Below are positions 35,801 through 50,800 of a stretch of DNA of 64,000 nt, piece by piece. Under the pieces are notes generated by a model. That model saw only the letters and a list, made by a program, of their open reading frames with translations, searched no databases and had not been told where the DNA came from. Source of the stretch: Cardiocondyla obscurior (Eukaryota > Arthropoda > Insecta > Hymenoptera > Formicidae); contig NC_091867.1 in assembly GCF_019399895.1 (NCBI RefSeq), positions 3,038,001 to 3,102,000 on the forward strand, written 5' to 3'. Each line of letters opens with the position of its first letter. Within the stretch, counting starts at the first letter, position 1. The translations under genes were made by a program, and so were the position numbers.

Positions 35801-38800
35801 AATGGGAACTATCGATTTGTTAAGTCATTCCCCGGTGCCGCGAGAAATTCACCTTTTTATCCGGCCCCGCGGCTGCGAGCTGTAAATCTACATAACAGGT
35901 TGACGGGGAAGTGCTTAATACAGATAAATATAGAATCGCATTGCGATGGAAAGACTCGAGTAATATTGAAGGAAAAAGGTGTGATGTATGCCCGTTTGGT
36001 CGGGAAAGGTCACGCCGGGGAAAGAAGTCTAGTTGCTTTTGGACCCAGTCGTGGATTTCGCAGCTATATTCTAATGATAAATGTCGGCTGAGCGGGCGAG
36101 AAAAAAAAAAAAAAGAGAAAAAAAGGTCCCGGCGAACCGCGAAGAAATCGAGGGACCCACATAAATCGCAGGCGCGCGATGCACGCGACGTTCGCGCGCG
36201 GCGTTTGTTACGCCGAGTATCGTGAATAATGTGATAACCGGGGGACTTTCTCCGATATATTCGATCGGGCCTCTCTCCGGGCGTTGCGCGAGTTAGGCTG
36301 TTACGAAACTTAAGGGGGAAGGGAAACAATTCGGCGGCGATTTTGCGCGCGGTGCGTAACGCGAGACGCGATCAACGGCCCCCGGTTAATTACGCCCGAG
36401 CGAAATAATAAACAAATCAACGTGGGCGGAACGTACGTCTGCGTTTCTGCGTCCGTTCCGGGCGACGTCGGCGAGCGCGTGCCTTCGGTTGCGTCAGCGT
36501 TAGCGATTTCACCGCGAGATTTCTGGCCGACGGGGAAGGAACGCGGGTCTACGATGAGCAGTCGTCGCTTCTTTGGAATTCGGTCATTCGGCGCAAGAAA
36601 TATTCGCGAAGACAGTCCGTGTTTTTGATCGTAAGGAGGTCTAAGCGAGATGAATATCCCTCACGGCGACGTTCGCTACTTCGCCCGCGTCTTTCGGCGT
36701 GTAGCCGGTGGCAGCGTGGCGATAACGTCGCGATAGCGCAGCCGCCGCCGGCAGCGACGGCGGTGACTGTTATTGATCGCGCTTGACGCCACTGTACGGC
36801 GTATACGCCTGGACGCGACTCGTCCCCGCTCTCGGCCGCTGGCAGCAGTGGCCAGCCAGTCAAGCCGGAGGGACAACGCCGGAGTGGCCGCGTGCCGCTG
36901 CCGCGTCGCGAGCTGTCAAAATCGTGTGTATCGGTTTGCGTCGCACGGTGCCGCGCGAGAAGCTGATTCCCCAGAGCCGTCCCGGGTACGAAAAGAAAAC
37001 GCAGGGCTCGCAGACCCGCGGGAAGCAGAGATCATCTTCGGGGGAGGACGCGCCCGTCGCAAGTGGCATTGGGAGAAAGTGACCGTCTCGGAATCGGCGG
37101 CGGCCCATGGCCGGCGGCTTTCCGCGAGTTCCTCGAGGATCGTGAAGTCCGCCGAGGGGTCCTCGCTGATTGGCTCTCGCCGGCGAACGCTCCGCGGGCC
37201 AAGCGGCCCCCTCGCGGTGCCGCTCGGCGGTATCGAGACTACCGAGCATCGAAAGGGACCCGTGCGCGCGGTACATCGGCTGGATCCGGCGGCCACCGTC
37301 GCGAAAATGAGCCTGCTCTCCTCCTCGATCGGCGGCGTCCGCTACCACGCGGACGAGGACGCCGACAACACCATGCTCCAGGGTAAATCTCCATTTCCTT
37401 TCTCCTATTTCGCTTATCTAACCTCGCGCTCTTTGCGGAGACTCCGATAGTCATACCAGCGTCGGTGCGCTCCGCAATGCTATAATAATTACACATAATT
37501 GTAAGAGCGATTGTAAGAGCGCTGGACGAGCCGTCTTACTCGAAAGGTGTAGTTCTCCGCGATGTCAAGGTCGCGGCTGCCGTTCCGCCAAGGATGCGCA
37601 GGTGCGACGTGGATATTATCGAGGGCCGTTTTCGAGGTCGATCTCGAGACTTCGCGTACGCGACGGATCGATGAGGCTGCGCGAATCGTGCGCCTAAATA
37701 TATATATATATGTATAAATTAATAGACACATATGAAAAAGCGTACGGAGCCGGAGTTTGTAAAACCAGCTGGCACCGCGAATCCTCGTTTGCATGAGAAA
37801 ATGTCGCGCGCGCGAGATAATATATAGATCGCGTTCGGAACTCGCGGCGTTTCGCACTCGATGCTGATCCTGCGCCGACCGCATTCCACGGAAACGGCAA
37901 AAATGATTCTCGCGTGTCACGTCGGAACGGAACGACCGACGGTCGAGGCGGCATGACTCATCGATTTGTCGTGCAGTATGAGCGCTCGTCGTTGTTAGTG
38001 GGCGCCGCGTTATTTCACAGGCGCGTTATCGCCGGCGCGCGTCGCGAAAACGCGCTTTCGAAAGCGTCGAAGAACGGCGGCGCGGAGATTTTCGAGGCAC
38101 TAATATCATCCGGCCGCGAGATTCGTCATTTTATTTTAATAGATTACGATCTCCGCTCGGGATACAAAAACCCTGTCTGTCCGCGGCTATAAACGAAATA
38201 ACGTGCCATTTATCTCGGGATAAGCCGCGCTGGTGCGCGCGTTGACTTTTGAACCCGCGATTAGCGACGGCGAAGAAAAGACAAAGATAGAACGGAACGC
38301 TTGATAAGCAGCCGCGCGCGATTAAATTTTATCGCGTGACCTTACTGTTATTTTCGTCGGCGAGTTCCGCTTGATCGATCGGCCAATGATCGATCGGTGG
38401 CCGTCGGACTCGCGGCTTTCTCGAGCGGATATTAATCCAGAAGGATTTATTTCGTCCCGCCGTCGGTTCAAAGTATCATAATGACGCTCATTGTTATCAA
38501 TTAAACGAAGCGGGACGCGAATTCGAAGCCGGCCGCGTAGCCAGAAGTCGTATCTTTCGCGCTCATTGCCGCGGATATCGTTACGTCACGCGCGTCTCTC
38601 TGGCACAACGCGAAATTGCGATCTTTGTATAGTGCGAGCGTCAGGCGAGATCCCTCGCGAGATGCACGCGATGAGAAAATCGCGTGTACCAGCGGGAGCG
38701 CGAGAGTTTTATGAATATTGATCGGCGGGAGTATTTTAGATCGCGGAGTCTGCGCAGCCTACTCGGCGGAACTTGCCCGTGGAAGTCGAGACTGGCTGGT

Positions 38801-41800
38801 TTTAATATCCCGCGGAGGCCCAGCCGCAGGTTGATTTAAAAACGGAAAAAATCCCGCGAGTCTCTGCCTCTTTTCGGCTTGCGGAGGGACGCGGCTCGCG
38901 AAATTCGCGCTCGAGCGATTCGGCCGCGTGGCCGTTTGTCGCGACTGCTGAATCGGGATCTATCCCGCGCGATTCGCTCGTCCGCGCTATTAAGCTATTA
39001 AAAAGGCGCGCGGATAACGACGGGACGAACGCGCGGAACGAGATAAATAAAGCGCGATGATTTATGCAAACGACTCGCGCCATTGCCGGTCGCGTTCTGG
39101 TTGCTCCTTCTTCTTTCGCGGACTAGCGTACCTAATATCGTCGGCGAGGAAATGACGGCCGTGCATATTTATGATCCACGCTTGGGGCACTCGCGCATGC
39201 AACTCTCCCGTAAAAAAAAAAGGAAAAAAAAAAAGTAACGCTATGTGGGCCACAAATAATATGCGACCCGACCGACTTGAGCGCCCGTGGTACTGACAGA
39301 CGATTAATCGACAATTATACCGCGTTCCAGAAAAATATTACCGGCGCTTGGGAACATAGACTAAGCGTGCATATGCAGCTACACATGTGTACATTGTTTA
39401 TCTGTCAACTGGTACCGTAGGGTTTCTATATAACTTCCCTCCGTAGACTTATGTCGCCAACGAAATCTGATTTACCGTCGTAATTTTCTAGCCTTAGAAC
39501 ATTCTTCCAAGACATTGCTTTTTTTTTTCGTATATCGCGCAATGTGCAAAGTGTAAAATTAAACTGGTCAATGTGGTAACCGTATATGTATATCTGCGAG
39601 ATCTGATGGTTAGTCACCCGAAGGGACGAAACCCTGCTTGGTAGGTTGCTACGAAACACCCTAACTCAATGTTTTCCATACGTATTGTGTATCGATCGCT
39701 TCAATGCGGCAGTTCCGAAGAACAGTCTGACGAACAGCAATTTCGCTGGACTTAGAAAGCATTTGATAAAAAATTGCCAAGTATTATTCTATAGCACGAT
39801 GATCTTGCGATGACTTATCCTAAAAAGCTGGGTCGTCATTTAATATTAATTATTAATTTTGATACGACGATTACATCAACAGATTAATTTCGTATCTGTA
39901 AGAAGTGCATTATATTCGCGTTTATAAGATTATTTTGTTTAATTGAAACGCAATTAACTATCTTATCGCGGAATCGACATGCTCTTCGCACTTTGAACTT
40001 ACGCCGTTCGGCGATTGATAATTTTTCGAGTAAATAAAACCTGTGAAAGGTTTCGTAATATTTTTCCACGATCTACCTCACCTTAAAATACACGATTGAT
40101 CCGACGTGAAACGGGCCGAGCATAATTTTTCTCGTAAATATTTTACAATTAACATATACTGTAGACGAAGGCCGGCGTATCGATGCGATCTGCTTCGAAG
40201 TAAACGCGATCGATATTGCAATCTCTTTTTCTGTATCCCGACACTTCAATAGGTACCTCGCAATACGGATGTCTCTATTGTTGTTGAACAGCACCGTGAA
40301 GGAATCTCGGAAACCCGAGAAAGGAAATCAAACTTTCACGCCGTTTGTAATTAAAATATTATATACACTCGTTGCTGTCAGTTTCGAAGCGCGATCTCTT
40401 ATTGACTTTTGCGTACACGCATAGATATATCATCCCGTTAAACTCTTGTAGCTCTACAATGATTACGGGATAACTTATTTAAAAGCCGATCCTAATTCGA
40501 AGCAGCGGAAGCGAGAGCGACTGTTAAGCCTTGCCATTAACTTGTATTGCAGATACGGATATCTCGGCTCGGGGTTATAGATTGTGCTTTTCTCCACGTT
40601 GTACTTGTCGTCGATATATTTCTCAATTAGTTACCAACCCCGTGCTCAAGCCCCGATTCATTTTTTTTCTTTTTTTTTTTTTACCATCTTTTCTCGGAGG
40701 ATTTCTATCGAACCAGTCTAGTTGTTGCTATCTGCTGCGTTCCCAGCGGTGAAAGCAGCTTTGTGATAAGAATGTTTTTACGAGCTCCTTAATTTAAGGC
40801 TTTAAAGATTGCCGAATCAATTTTTTTTTACTCACCGCCTTGGATTTGTTCGACGCTATTGAACATTATCAAATATCGCAAAAATCTTTCACCGTTAGAA
40901 AGTGCCGGAGGCGCATTTTGCATTTGAATTGTAATTAATTGATATATGTCGATAATGATTTACAGTCTTTCCCCGTTCGCGGTGAAAGGAGGAAAGAGAT
41001 GATCCAGTTTCCGCGGATAGTTTCGTTGTAGTCAAAATCGACGCACTGTACACGTGCGATTTACTTTCGTAAACGACTGTTCGTTAAACATGCGAGGGAA
41101 AAGGTAAACGTTACGATACCAGGCGCGAGTTTGTTTGCGCAGAGATCGCGCACGAAGCGTGGAGGCTCTTAGAAAATTCTAATGCAAAATGACAGCGTGA
41201 GATTCGAGTGTGTTTTTAACGCTCGCGCATTACTGTTGAGGACACGCGTTACTTCCGTTTCGAAGGCCCTCAGTCCAGAACGCAGACTTCGAACGATAGA
41301 AATATCGTCCCGGTACATAGTTCACGTCAGCGACACTCGGTAAACCGGAATTCCGGTGTTCAGAGTACGTTGTTGAAATCGGAGAGAGAGCGAGCTCGAG
41401 TGGCTGCAAAAAGCGGTGGCTGCGTTAACGCGCGTCGTACATCATATCGGTCCTCAAACTTTCCAATGTCGCGCACCTCCGTTTGCCTCGCGGCCAAGTG
41501 GAGCGCGGACATCTGACGTTTATGTTGATCATTTTCGCGCGATTAATACGGCGGCTTTATCGATTAAGCTGTTAATTAACGATTACATTCTCCCGAGCGA
41601 CGGGCAATCGGCCAGCCAATGTTTATCTAATCGCGCGAGGAAAGTCGCGCTTGTTTGACGAGAACTTGATTCGATAATAATTACCGCCCGCGGAGGTTTC
41701 TCTCCCTCGCGCAATTGCAGGTGATAAGGAAGAGAGCGCCGGGCTATCTGCCGTGCGGACATTATTTTCTTCCTATGTTACATGACAGAGAGAGAGAGAA

Positions 41801-44800
41801 AAAGAGAAAAAAAATAAACATAGAAAAAAGAAAGGAAGATATATTTTCTCTCTCTTTCTCTGATTTCTTCTTTTAATTCTGTCAATGAATTTATATTTAT
41901 CTATCGCACATCAGAATATAAAATTATTGGAATTATTAAAGTAGGAGAATCTTTTTATTATTATTATTTAATTTTGTAATGTAATTTCTTCGGCGCTGCT
42001 CACTCCGCGCTCGCCAGCGGATACGAATTCGCATTAAAAACTTTCAGATCATTTATTTTAAGTCAAGCTTAATGCGCTCTCACGGATTTTTTTGTTGTCT
42101 GTGTATCGTTTCTATCAAGATATTTCATGTGCCATAAATAGGGAGATCTAGTATAATCAAGTCGTATGTATGAGAGCCTTCTTATTTCGAGCGCATGCCG
42201 GCTCGATTAATTGGAGCGTTTAGAGAGGAACACGCACGACTTGGCTTCGCGCAAAGCCATCACGTTCTCGACCCGGCGGGTCGGCCAGCTGAAAACCCCA
42301 TGAACGTAAAATCGTTACGCTCGTGTAACACTTGGGTTAATATCGAGTCGGCCGGCCCGAGCTAAGTAGCGGCTTACGCGCGGCGTGCTCGTCCGCGAGA
42401 AAAACGTATTCGTCTAATCGCAGGTGACGGAACCTCAGTCGAATCGGCAGGTGAAGAAGGAGAGATAGGGATAGAGATAGGGAGCGGAAAAGAGCCTGGT
42501 GAATTTTAAATCCGACGACTCCGGTTGTGCACGAATCCGATCGGACGTCGACTCCTCGCTCGGCGAGCGATTACACGCTCGGTAACGGTACAAGGTGCAG
42601 CGCGCACTCGCGATGACCGAGAGAGGCCCTCGTAGAGATACCTATCCTCGCGTAGAAAGACGTACAGCCGGCGAATCTCCGTGACCTGGAACGGAAAGCC
42701 TCCGCGGCGGCCGGCAACCACGAATTTCCGCCTGGAATATCGAGGAACACGCGCACGTACGCGTCCGCGTAAGACCTACGCACGCCGGTACGCCGATCGT
42801 AAGTTGATCGATCGATTGATCAAAGGAACAATCATTTTTCCGAGTTGTGTAAGATCCTTTTCCCGCGTCCCGCCTTTACGGCTCTTTTTCTCTCTTTCTC
42901 TTTTCTCGTCGCCGCGGAGCAACGTAACCGTTACATTCGCCGATAAAATTATTTAACCTGTCTCGATAACGCGATTCAACTTGTGGGAGAGAAGGAAGGT
43001 GAGGTCAGGAGTACCTGCACGGAGAGACAGACCGTAAAGATAGAAAGTCGATGCAGGTGTGCGACGGGAATAGCGCCACGTTGATCGGCGCATAAAGCTG
43101 ACAATATCCCGCGTAATTATTCGTCTCGTAAGCCGGCGAGAGTGATAAGCCGGCGAGAGATGCTATCGCCCGAGACGCCGCGCCGTCCCACGGGCTATCT
43201 CCGGCGCGAAAATTATTACGCCCGATAATCCCCGTAGCCGTAATGTGTCGCGCGCGCACGTTGCGTTGCCGATATCTGTCTCCCACATAAGAGGAATAAA
43301 TAAGTTCCGCCTTATCGCCGCGGAGAACGACGGCCTCGTTGGAGAACGTTTCTCTATCTCTCCTTCCTGCGTTCCCCGAGTACGGGGCAAGTCGTTGGGA
43401 CCGCTGGCTGACCCAGATGCATACGCGGTCTCTTGACCGTGCGCCTCCTCCGCGGAGCCGCCGGCCACGGCGTTATTCATCGCGGGGATTCTCCCGCGAA
43501 GAGATATACCGGCGCTATTCATCGCAACTTCCCGAACGGCGATCGGTTCCCTCGTCGCTATTTATACCGCTCGCTGCCTCGCCCCGCGCGACGTGGGCGC
43601 GCGTCCCTTATCGAGCCGGGCTGATACGCGCTCACTGGATGAGCGTTACGGTACGCGGCATGCGTCGTCTCTTGCATTCCCGCGGAGTGTTGCCTCGTAT
43701 AGGTATGCACGTACGTACGTGCATACCTGTTCCAGTTCCTGGACATGCATCTCACCGTTCTCCTTACCTGGCCTTCCTCTCCCCCCCGGAATCCCGACGC
43801 GGCGCGATGGGAAGAACGGAGGAAACGTAGGACTTTGCATAATTGAGAAGAGGCGCGGAGTCGCGCCTCCCTTTCGAACGGATTGGATGCCTCGCCGGCA
43901 TCTTCTGCGCGTGCCATCACGCGAGACGCATACCCCGGCATTACGTCAGCGCGAAAAGGCCGAATGTGGAACGAGTTATAAAAATCTCGTAACACCTGCG
44001 AAGGCCACGCTCGGCGTACCACGCGAGATTGTTGCGCCAGCCGAAAGAATTATGCACCCGCGTAATGGGACACGTATAAATAATGAATTCGTCGATGCCT
44101 CGCTTTTTTTGTTCTTTTTGTTTTTTTTTTTTTGTTTTTTTTTTTCTGTTTACGAGGAAATGTCATCGCTTTGCGTAGCCTCAAAACCGACAGCAGTTAT
44201 TCAAATCGCGCGCTCGCTTCGGTTTGACGTTGCTCTGAAAGCGCTTCGGCATCGCGGAAAAAAATTAAAATTAAAAAGAAAAAATTAAAAAAAAATTCGG
44301 GCTGATGTGCGCGAGGAATGGTAACGCTTTCTCGCCTTCTCGTGCGTGGAAAACCAAAGTAATTTTCGCGAAAGCAATTTACATTTCCGGACGGTATTTA
44401 ATGCCGCGGCGGTTTCTCGACTTTTTCACGCACGATATCACCGCGGATCAAAAGCGGCATTACTTTATTTTATTTTATTTTTTTTTTCCTTTCCTGTCAG
44501 ACGTGATTGACGTAGGTGCCGCCGGTTCTTCAAGATACGATTCGAACATTGTCACTTCGCGCTGCGTCTTAAAACGCTCTCGGGCGTGCACTTAGAAAAA
44601 GGAGAGAACGAGGAATCGGTGCGTGCTTTTTCGCAACGTAATTCCACGTCCGATAATTTGCCCGGTATTGTTACGCTCATTTCTCTCGTTACTGGCGACG
44701 CGTGCTTTATACTCGGCTGCGTACATCTTCGCACGCAACATGGTCACTCGTACGATTTTTGTCGAGCACCGCGCACATGTGACTCGCCACATCTCTCCCG

Positions 44801-47800
44801 GCTGAGCTCGAATTCCGTCGCGTCACGCAAAATGAATACAACGTTACTCGCAGATTGATCTTCGACTGAAATCGAACGTCAGTTGGGGATTATTATTGCG
44901 ACGCGACCGTGTCTCTTCTTACAATTGACGAGATGAAAAAATTCGAGGAGACTTTTGAGGAGATCCACGTCTAGCACATAGTCCGCGCGCGTTGGCGTAA
45001 GGGTCCGTTGCGCGACGTGTACCGTCCCACGCGAATCTACGTGAATTTTTTTGTGAAAGTAAACGATCCGAGCGAGGAATTCCAGGCCTGTATATACGCG
45101 CGGATCGGTAAATCACGGTTGGCACACTGACTCGATTTACGCGGCGTCGCGCGAACGACCTGCCGACCACGGGGACGGCGTTACGTTCACGTATTGCATT
45201 AATAGAGATCATAGAGATCGGCGAGAGAAAAAAAAAAAAAAAACGGCGGCAGAAAAATAATCGCGACGGCTCGTTGTACGAGCGATTATTCCTCGCGATA
45301 GCTACGCACCGTGGGAAAGGTGCCTGTCGTGCGAAAAGGATGTGCGCCGCGCTAACGAGTCTCTTTCTCCTCATTGGGAAGACATTTTCGTCGACCTTTA
45401 ACCATAACCGAATGCCAAATTGTGCGAGATACTCTCGCGTTCCTAGCTCCGTCCATTATCTCGCTTCTCGATCTTTCTCTCCTAATAGAAACGTAATTAG
45501 ATGTCCCGGCGCGTGGAAAAGGCGTTTGGGTACGAGTTTTCTATTTTCCGCTAGGTCTCGCGCAAGTATTAAATGTAACAATCCATCGCTTACAAAATTT
45601 GTAAGTATAAGAACGTCCTACCTAAGCGAGCCGGGTGTGTATTTGCTCGTACGACGTTAACTAGCAGATTAATTACCGCGCTCAAACGATAATGCCTCGA
45701 ACGTGGAAATCAAATTAGCATATCACCGAAGATAGTCATCTTACCGCTATAATCCACCGATTATATTCTATGAAGACTCGAATGTATAATATCCTGCGTC
45801 CTGCCGTAACGTTGCCCGCGAGCATCCCGTAACGTTGACCTTCTTTCTCAGCCTTTTGCCCGCCTCAAGGTACCAACTATATTAGAGCTCCGCGATATAC
45901 CGATTACCGCCCGATGTCGATGCACGTTATCTGTAATCATCCCACGATGCGCAGGGGTATTCAATAAGCGGTTTCCGGATCGTTTCTTGCATTCGCACGG
46001 GATAAAGAGGGGGGAGAGTAGTCACATAAATTCATTTCCGAGCTCTTAATATTTCAGCGATATTCAGGAAGTGAATCTTTATTCTCGGAGAGAATTTATT
46101 TCGCGGAACGATATCGATATCCTTTCTCGCGCGTACGCATAATTCCCTTCCTTCCTGCGTCACGAAGCGCAAGTTTATGAACTCTACTCCGGAACTTCTC
46201 GCAGGATGTGCGCATCAGCGTGCACTCGTTCTTCCGTGGCACTGCGCCACGGACTCGCAGCCGCCGGTCTCATCACCCTCGCCGATCTCGGTGAGAAACT
46301 GGGAAATCTCGCCTCGGCGATGATTTCGCACCTTGTCCTTTTTGTTTGTCGCGCGCCGAATAAAATTGACGGTTCTCACGGCGAGCGCGGCGGCGATACC
46401 ACGTCAGCAAACCGCTCGGGCTAGAAATACCAGCCAGATTCGCACGTCGGGCGATATTACTTCCGCTTGATTCCGACGGCGGTATGTTGATGAAAAGAGA
46501 CAACGTGAAATTACCGTAAAAATCTGAGCAAAAACCACGCGACGGTTCTGTCCGCTTTCCTCGCGATCTCGTCCCGGTTATCGCGAGACCACTTTTTCCC
46601 TAATTAAGCTACGAAGGTGAAACAGACGGTACGGGTAGGCGGTAGGGACGGCCTTGAGCAATGGGATCGATTCGACACGTATCAGAGGAGATTAAACTTC
46701 CGCTTGGCCTTTTCAATGCTCCTACTGTTTTTAATTTTAACTAGAAGAAGCCATGCGCGCACTATTTTCTAAAAGACAACTACAAACTACGAAAAAAAAA
46801 AAAAATCATGCGACTCACCAATCTGCTTCAGCGGAGTTGTAGGATTCTGCGGTGACTGTAACATAAAATTAAACACATTAATGTAGACATGTTGCTATTT
46901 AAATTAATGTAAAGGTAAAGCTTTATTTTTATAAAGATTTTCTAAAAGAAAAAAAATTAATATTTACGGATGCAGCTGCGTCGATCTGTAACAAAAAAAA
47001 AATCAAATTTAATTGTAGAGATGCTACAAGTATTTAGTCTTTAAAAAAGAATACATGCACGCGCTTCTAAACGAAATTAATCATATAAGACTTCGGTTCG
47101 ATCGTTTAGTTATGCGCGACAATACCGGTTACGTTTTAATAAAACAAACGCGGGATAATGATTGACAATTACGCGTTAAATAGCCAAGGCCGGTCGTTCT
47201 CTCGAACGAACGAAAGTACCGAGATACTTTCACCCGGCTTCCGCTGGTAACATTGTCGAAAGAGCACATCCGGTGCGCCTTCTCATCCACGTTTTTGCCG
47301 AGAAGGAGAAAAATCGCGAGTGTACTTTTGGAAGGGTTATTAACGACGGGCGATCCTTCATACGGTGTCGGATAACGCGGCTTTGGAACGCGAGCCACAA
47401 TTGTCCAAGTCTGTGCTCTCTCGGTCTCAGAGTCTCTCCCGAAGCGAGTGTGGTAAAAGGCCGTAACGCCGGCTATCTCGCGGCTGTTTCTCGGTCGCTG
47501 AAACTCGAGTTAGGGTGCTGGAAAGTGCACGATTAGACGGTAATACGAAGACGACGGATATACCGCTTGCGTACTGAATTTCCTTCGCCGTGTAGGTTTC
47601 ATCATCCTCGTTTCATATGTACCGACATCTCTGGGTTCGCCGATCCTCGGAATTACATCTTTTGCGCGTAGCGCATCGCGAGAACATTAATAAATGTTCG
47701 TTTAAAAAATGACGATAACGCACAGCGATTCGTTATCTTGGGATCAATTAAAAAATTCGTGGCTGGTTCGGTGAGAAATTCACTGACCCTCGAAAAAGTC

Positions 47801-50800
47801 GGAAGATTTCAAATTACCTTCTTTTCATTTTCTTCCACGCGTTTCACATGCGTATATTATACTTTCGTACATGTGCTCCCCTTCGCGGCGCGCTTTCGAC
47901 GACGTCGTTGAACCTCGCGCACCTCACGTGTCGCTCGGCTGTTTTACGTTCGGCTTGAAACAATGATGGGAACGGCCCACGGGATGCTTTAACGCCGCGA
48001 GTGCGCTGGATCTAGTTACCGGTTCGGCGAAAAAGGCGAAAAAGGAAGGTAGATACCTGGGGAGAGCGAACAGGCCGATGTGTACATGAATGGTGTCGTG
48101 CTACCACGATTCAACTAAGATAGATATTCGAAGCCCGTGTATCACGCTCGCCTTCTCTCCACCTACGCGTATGCATTCGTACATACCGTCACGTTGTGCA
48201 CTTTAATCCGCGCGTTAGCGATACTATCGTTGGAGAACGCGAACGTAAGAAAAAAAAAAAAAAAAAAAATGCGCCGTTAACCATTTCGATCATTGCGACA
48301 AGATCGAGGCTCAGTTGCGCGGAATTCCTTCCTTCAGCGACGCGACCGTCAAATCGATAATTGAATCCTGTCGACTGTTGTTCCACGAGAGAGTAGCGTT
48401 TTGTCGCTCTCAGGTTCCCACCCTCGATATATAGGTATCACCAGGGCGTGGTGCGAGGGGCTAATGAACCGGTATCGAGGCACGTAGGCGGAAGAGTTTG
48501 TCTAACGAAGCGTACGCGGCGAAAAGTCGGAAAGGAGTCCGAGTCGGAGTCGAGGGAGAGAACTTCGCCGGAGTCTCCGCGTGCTCCGACGTGGACGACG
48601 TGCGCGGGAAGCCGGCTGCTGTGATATTTCGACTAGAATATGACCCCGCGACCTCGGAATAGAATCCAAATCCCCCTCGCCGGGTACTTTCTCCTGGGAA
48701 TGTTCCGGGCGAAACGTTATTAATCTCTTCATCGGGAACTGACGGCTGGCGGGGGCGAGGTGAAAAGGACCAGGAGGAAAGAAGAAAAAAAAAAGGGGGG
48801 CTCTATTGTTGCGGTGCGCAGGTGCATCGGCTTGACCTTTCGGGCGCATGAGGAAAGTGCAAGCTCCGAAACGTTGCCCGCCAAGTTATCCGGCACGGCC
48901 GCTCGCGTTATCTCGCGCGGAACGAGTTTCACGTATCCCTAACGGCTCGCCGAACGGTCTAATTTGGCTGTCCGCGAACCGTCGTCCTTTCTCATCGATA
49001 GTGCTCGCCGTTCCGTACGTACTATTTATCCACGTCCGCGCAAACTCGCCGACGGTGTCGAGAGAAAAAGAAAAAAAAAAAAAATACTAAATAGTATTAC
49101 GCAAGCTCCTTTATATCTTTCTCCCAGGAATAAAAATGAGACTTTCACCGGGAGCGAGAGATTCATAACAAATTGAGAATCGTTATCGCGGGGGTTTTCA
49201 GCCTGCGGAATAAAGGCCCCGCGGGAGTTAATCGCGACGACGTCATCGGCGACTGATGTTTCCTCGCAAGCATAACGACAGGGACGATGAGTTTGTCGAT
49301 TCGCTTCTGTCGTGACCCCGCGAACCCGGTTCGCGCGGCGAGAACGCTCATTTCCGCCCGGAGAACAGAAAGTTAAAATAATATCGGTTCTATGTCGTAT
49401 TGGTTAAATCGTATCGAATTAACGTCGCGTTTTCGTCATATTTTTGACGATATAATGATATTGTTTCGACTTTCTGTTTTTCTTGGAGTACCTATATTAT
49501 ATATGTACGTGGAACGCGAAGACGAACGTAGCTGAGGTCCGTTTTCCGGATGAAAGGTGCGAAATCGTCCATCATCGATTTCTCGCGTATCCCACTTTTC
49601 CCGCACGCATATGTGCATACAAGTATTATGCGTTTCCTTCGCCGACGTACGCAAAAACGGCTTTGTTGCTAATAGCTAAGGCTTAAGGGTCAACGGAACA
49701 CGTCGAGAATTTATCATCGTTCACTCCTCTCGAATATCTCGCATATCGCTCGCGCGATTCTTCAATGTAACGGTTGGCTTGCCATTGACCGTGTCATTAA
49801 GTCGCGTAACGGGGAAACGTCAAAAGCAGAAGAATAGAATTTCCATCTTTTTTTTTTTCGATTTTTTTATTTGGAGCTTACCGATCGCGATATCGTGCTA
49901 ATGGGCGAGTAACGAGGCCACTGGGCCGATGTTTTCGGAGGTTGCTGCAGTTGCGAGTTGAATCTGATCGCGGGTTCATTAGAAACAATAGAGCTCGCGG
50001 ACTCGCTTCAAAGCGATCAGATAGAAGACGAAATGTATAAATTATTTACGAACCGCGGGATTTTTCGTTTCTCGAAATTTTTTGTTGCGATGTGAAAATA
50101 AATCCGGGCATTCGGGGAAAGTTTTATATCACACGAATTTATGAATGTCACGTTTATTCGTTTTTTTTTTTTTTTTTTATATACCCGGGGCGTTTACTAG
50201 TGAACGTGCTAAGCAACATCGGAAAAAGCTTTTACACGTAACAAGCGCTGCCGATCGTTGCATTTGCTATTATATCCAAGTGGATCAAGGTTTTGTCGAC
50301 TATTAACGTAACGTAACTAAACGTCAGTATAAAGGTATGGTGTGGTTTAACGACTATTATTCGTCCGGTAGCTCCGAATTAATTAGTATTGCAGCTTCGA
50401 AACAATACAACGACATGGCCGGTCTTAAAAAAAAAAAAGAAAAAAAAACAACTTGCACATCATTCTCCCAGCTATTGTTCGCGCAGCGAACTTTGTTCGG
50501 GCTTTCGATCGTTGCGAGAAATACGAGCAAAGGGAGCCTTTTGAAGGTGAATTTTCGCGGTCCATTTAAAGTTTCATGTGGGCGATAAGCACTATGAATT
50601 TCTTCATTCATAAGCCGTCAAATCATTCACTCGTCAACCTACAGCCCCCATTTCTTTCGATGGGAAGATACGCTCGCGCGCGCGACGAAAGATCTACAGA
50701 AGTGGGACACCTTCTCTTATCGCGTCGGAGCATCCCACGAACGACGGGAACTAACCGGGTAGAAAGGCCGAAGGGAAAGGATGAGGACTCTACAGTGAGA

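Noticed and set aside
36773..37450. 225-codon plus-strand frame overlapping centrocortin exon 1B
   Set aside because: It is in a different phase from the ATG whose donor fits the shared exon, is Arg-rich, and has overlapping frames on the other strand; taken as CpG-rich 5' UTR.
43593..44288. 231-codon plus-strand frame in a centrocortin intron
   Set aside because: It runs through a poly-T tract (poly-Phe) and ends in Lys-rich low complexity; competing frames of similar length exist on both strands.
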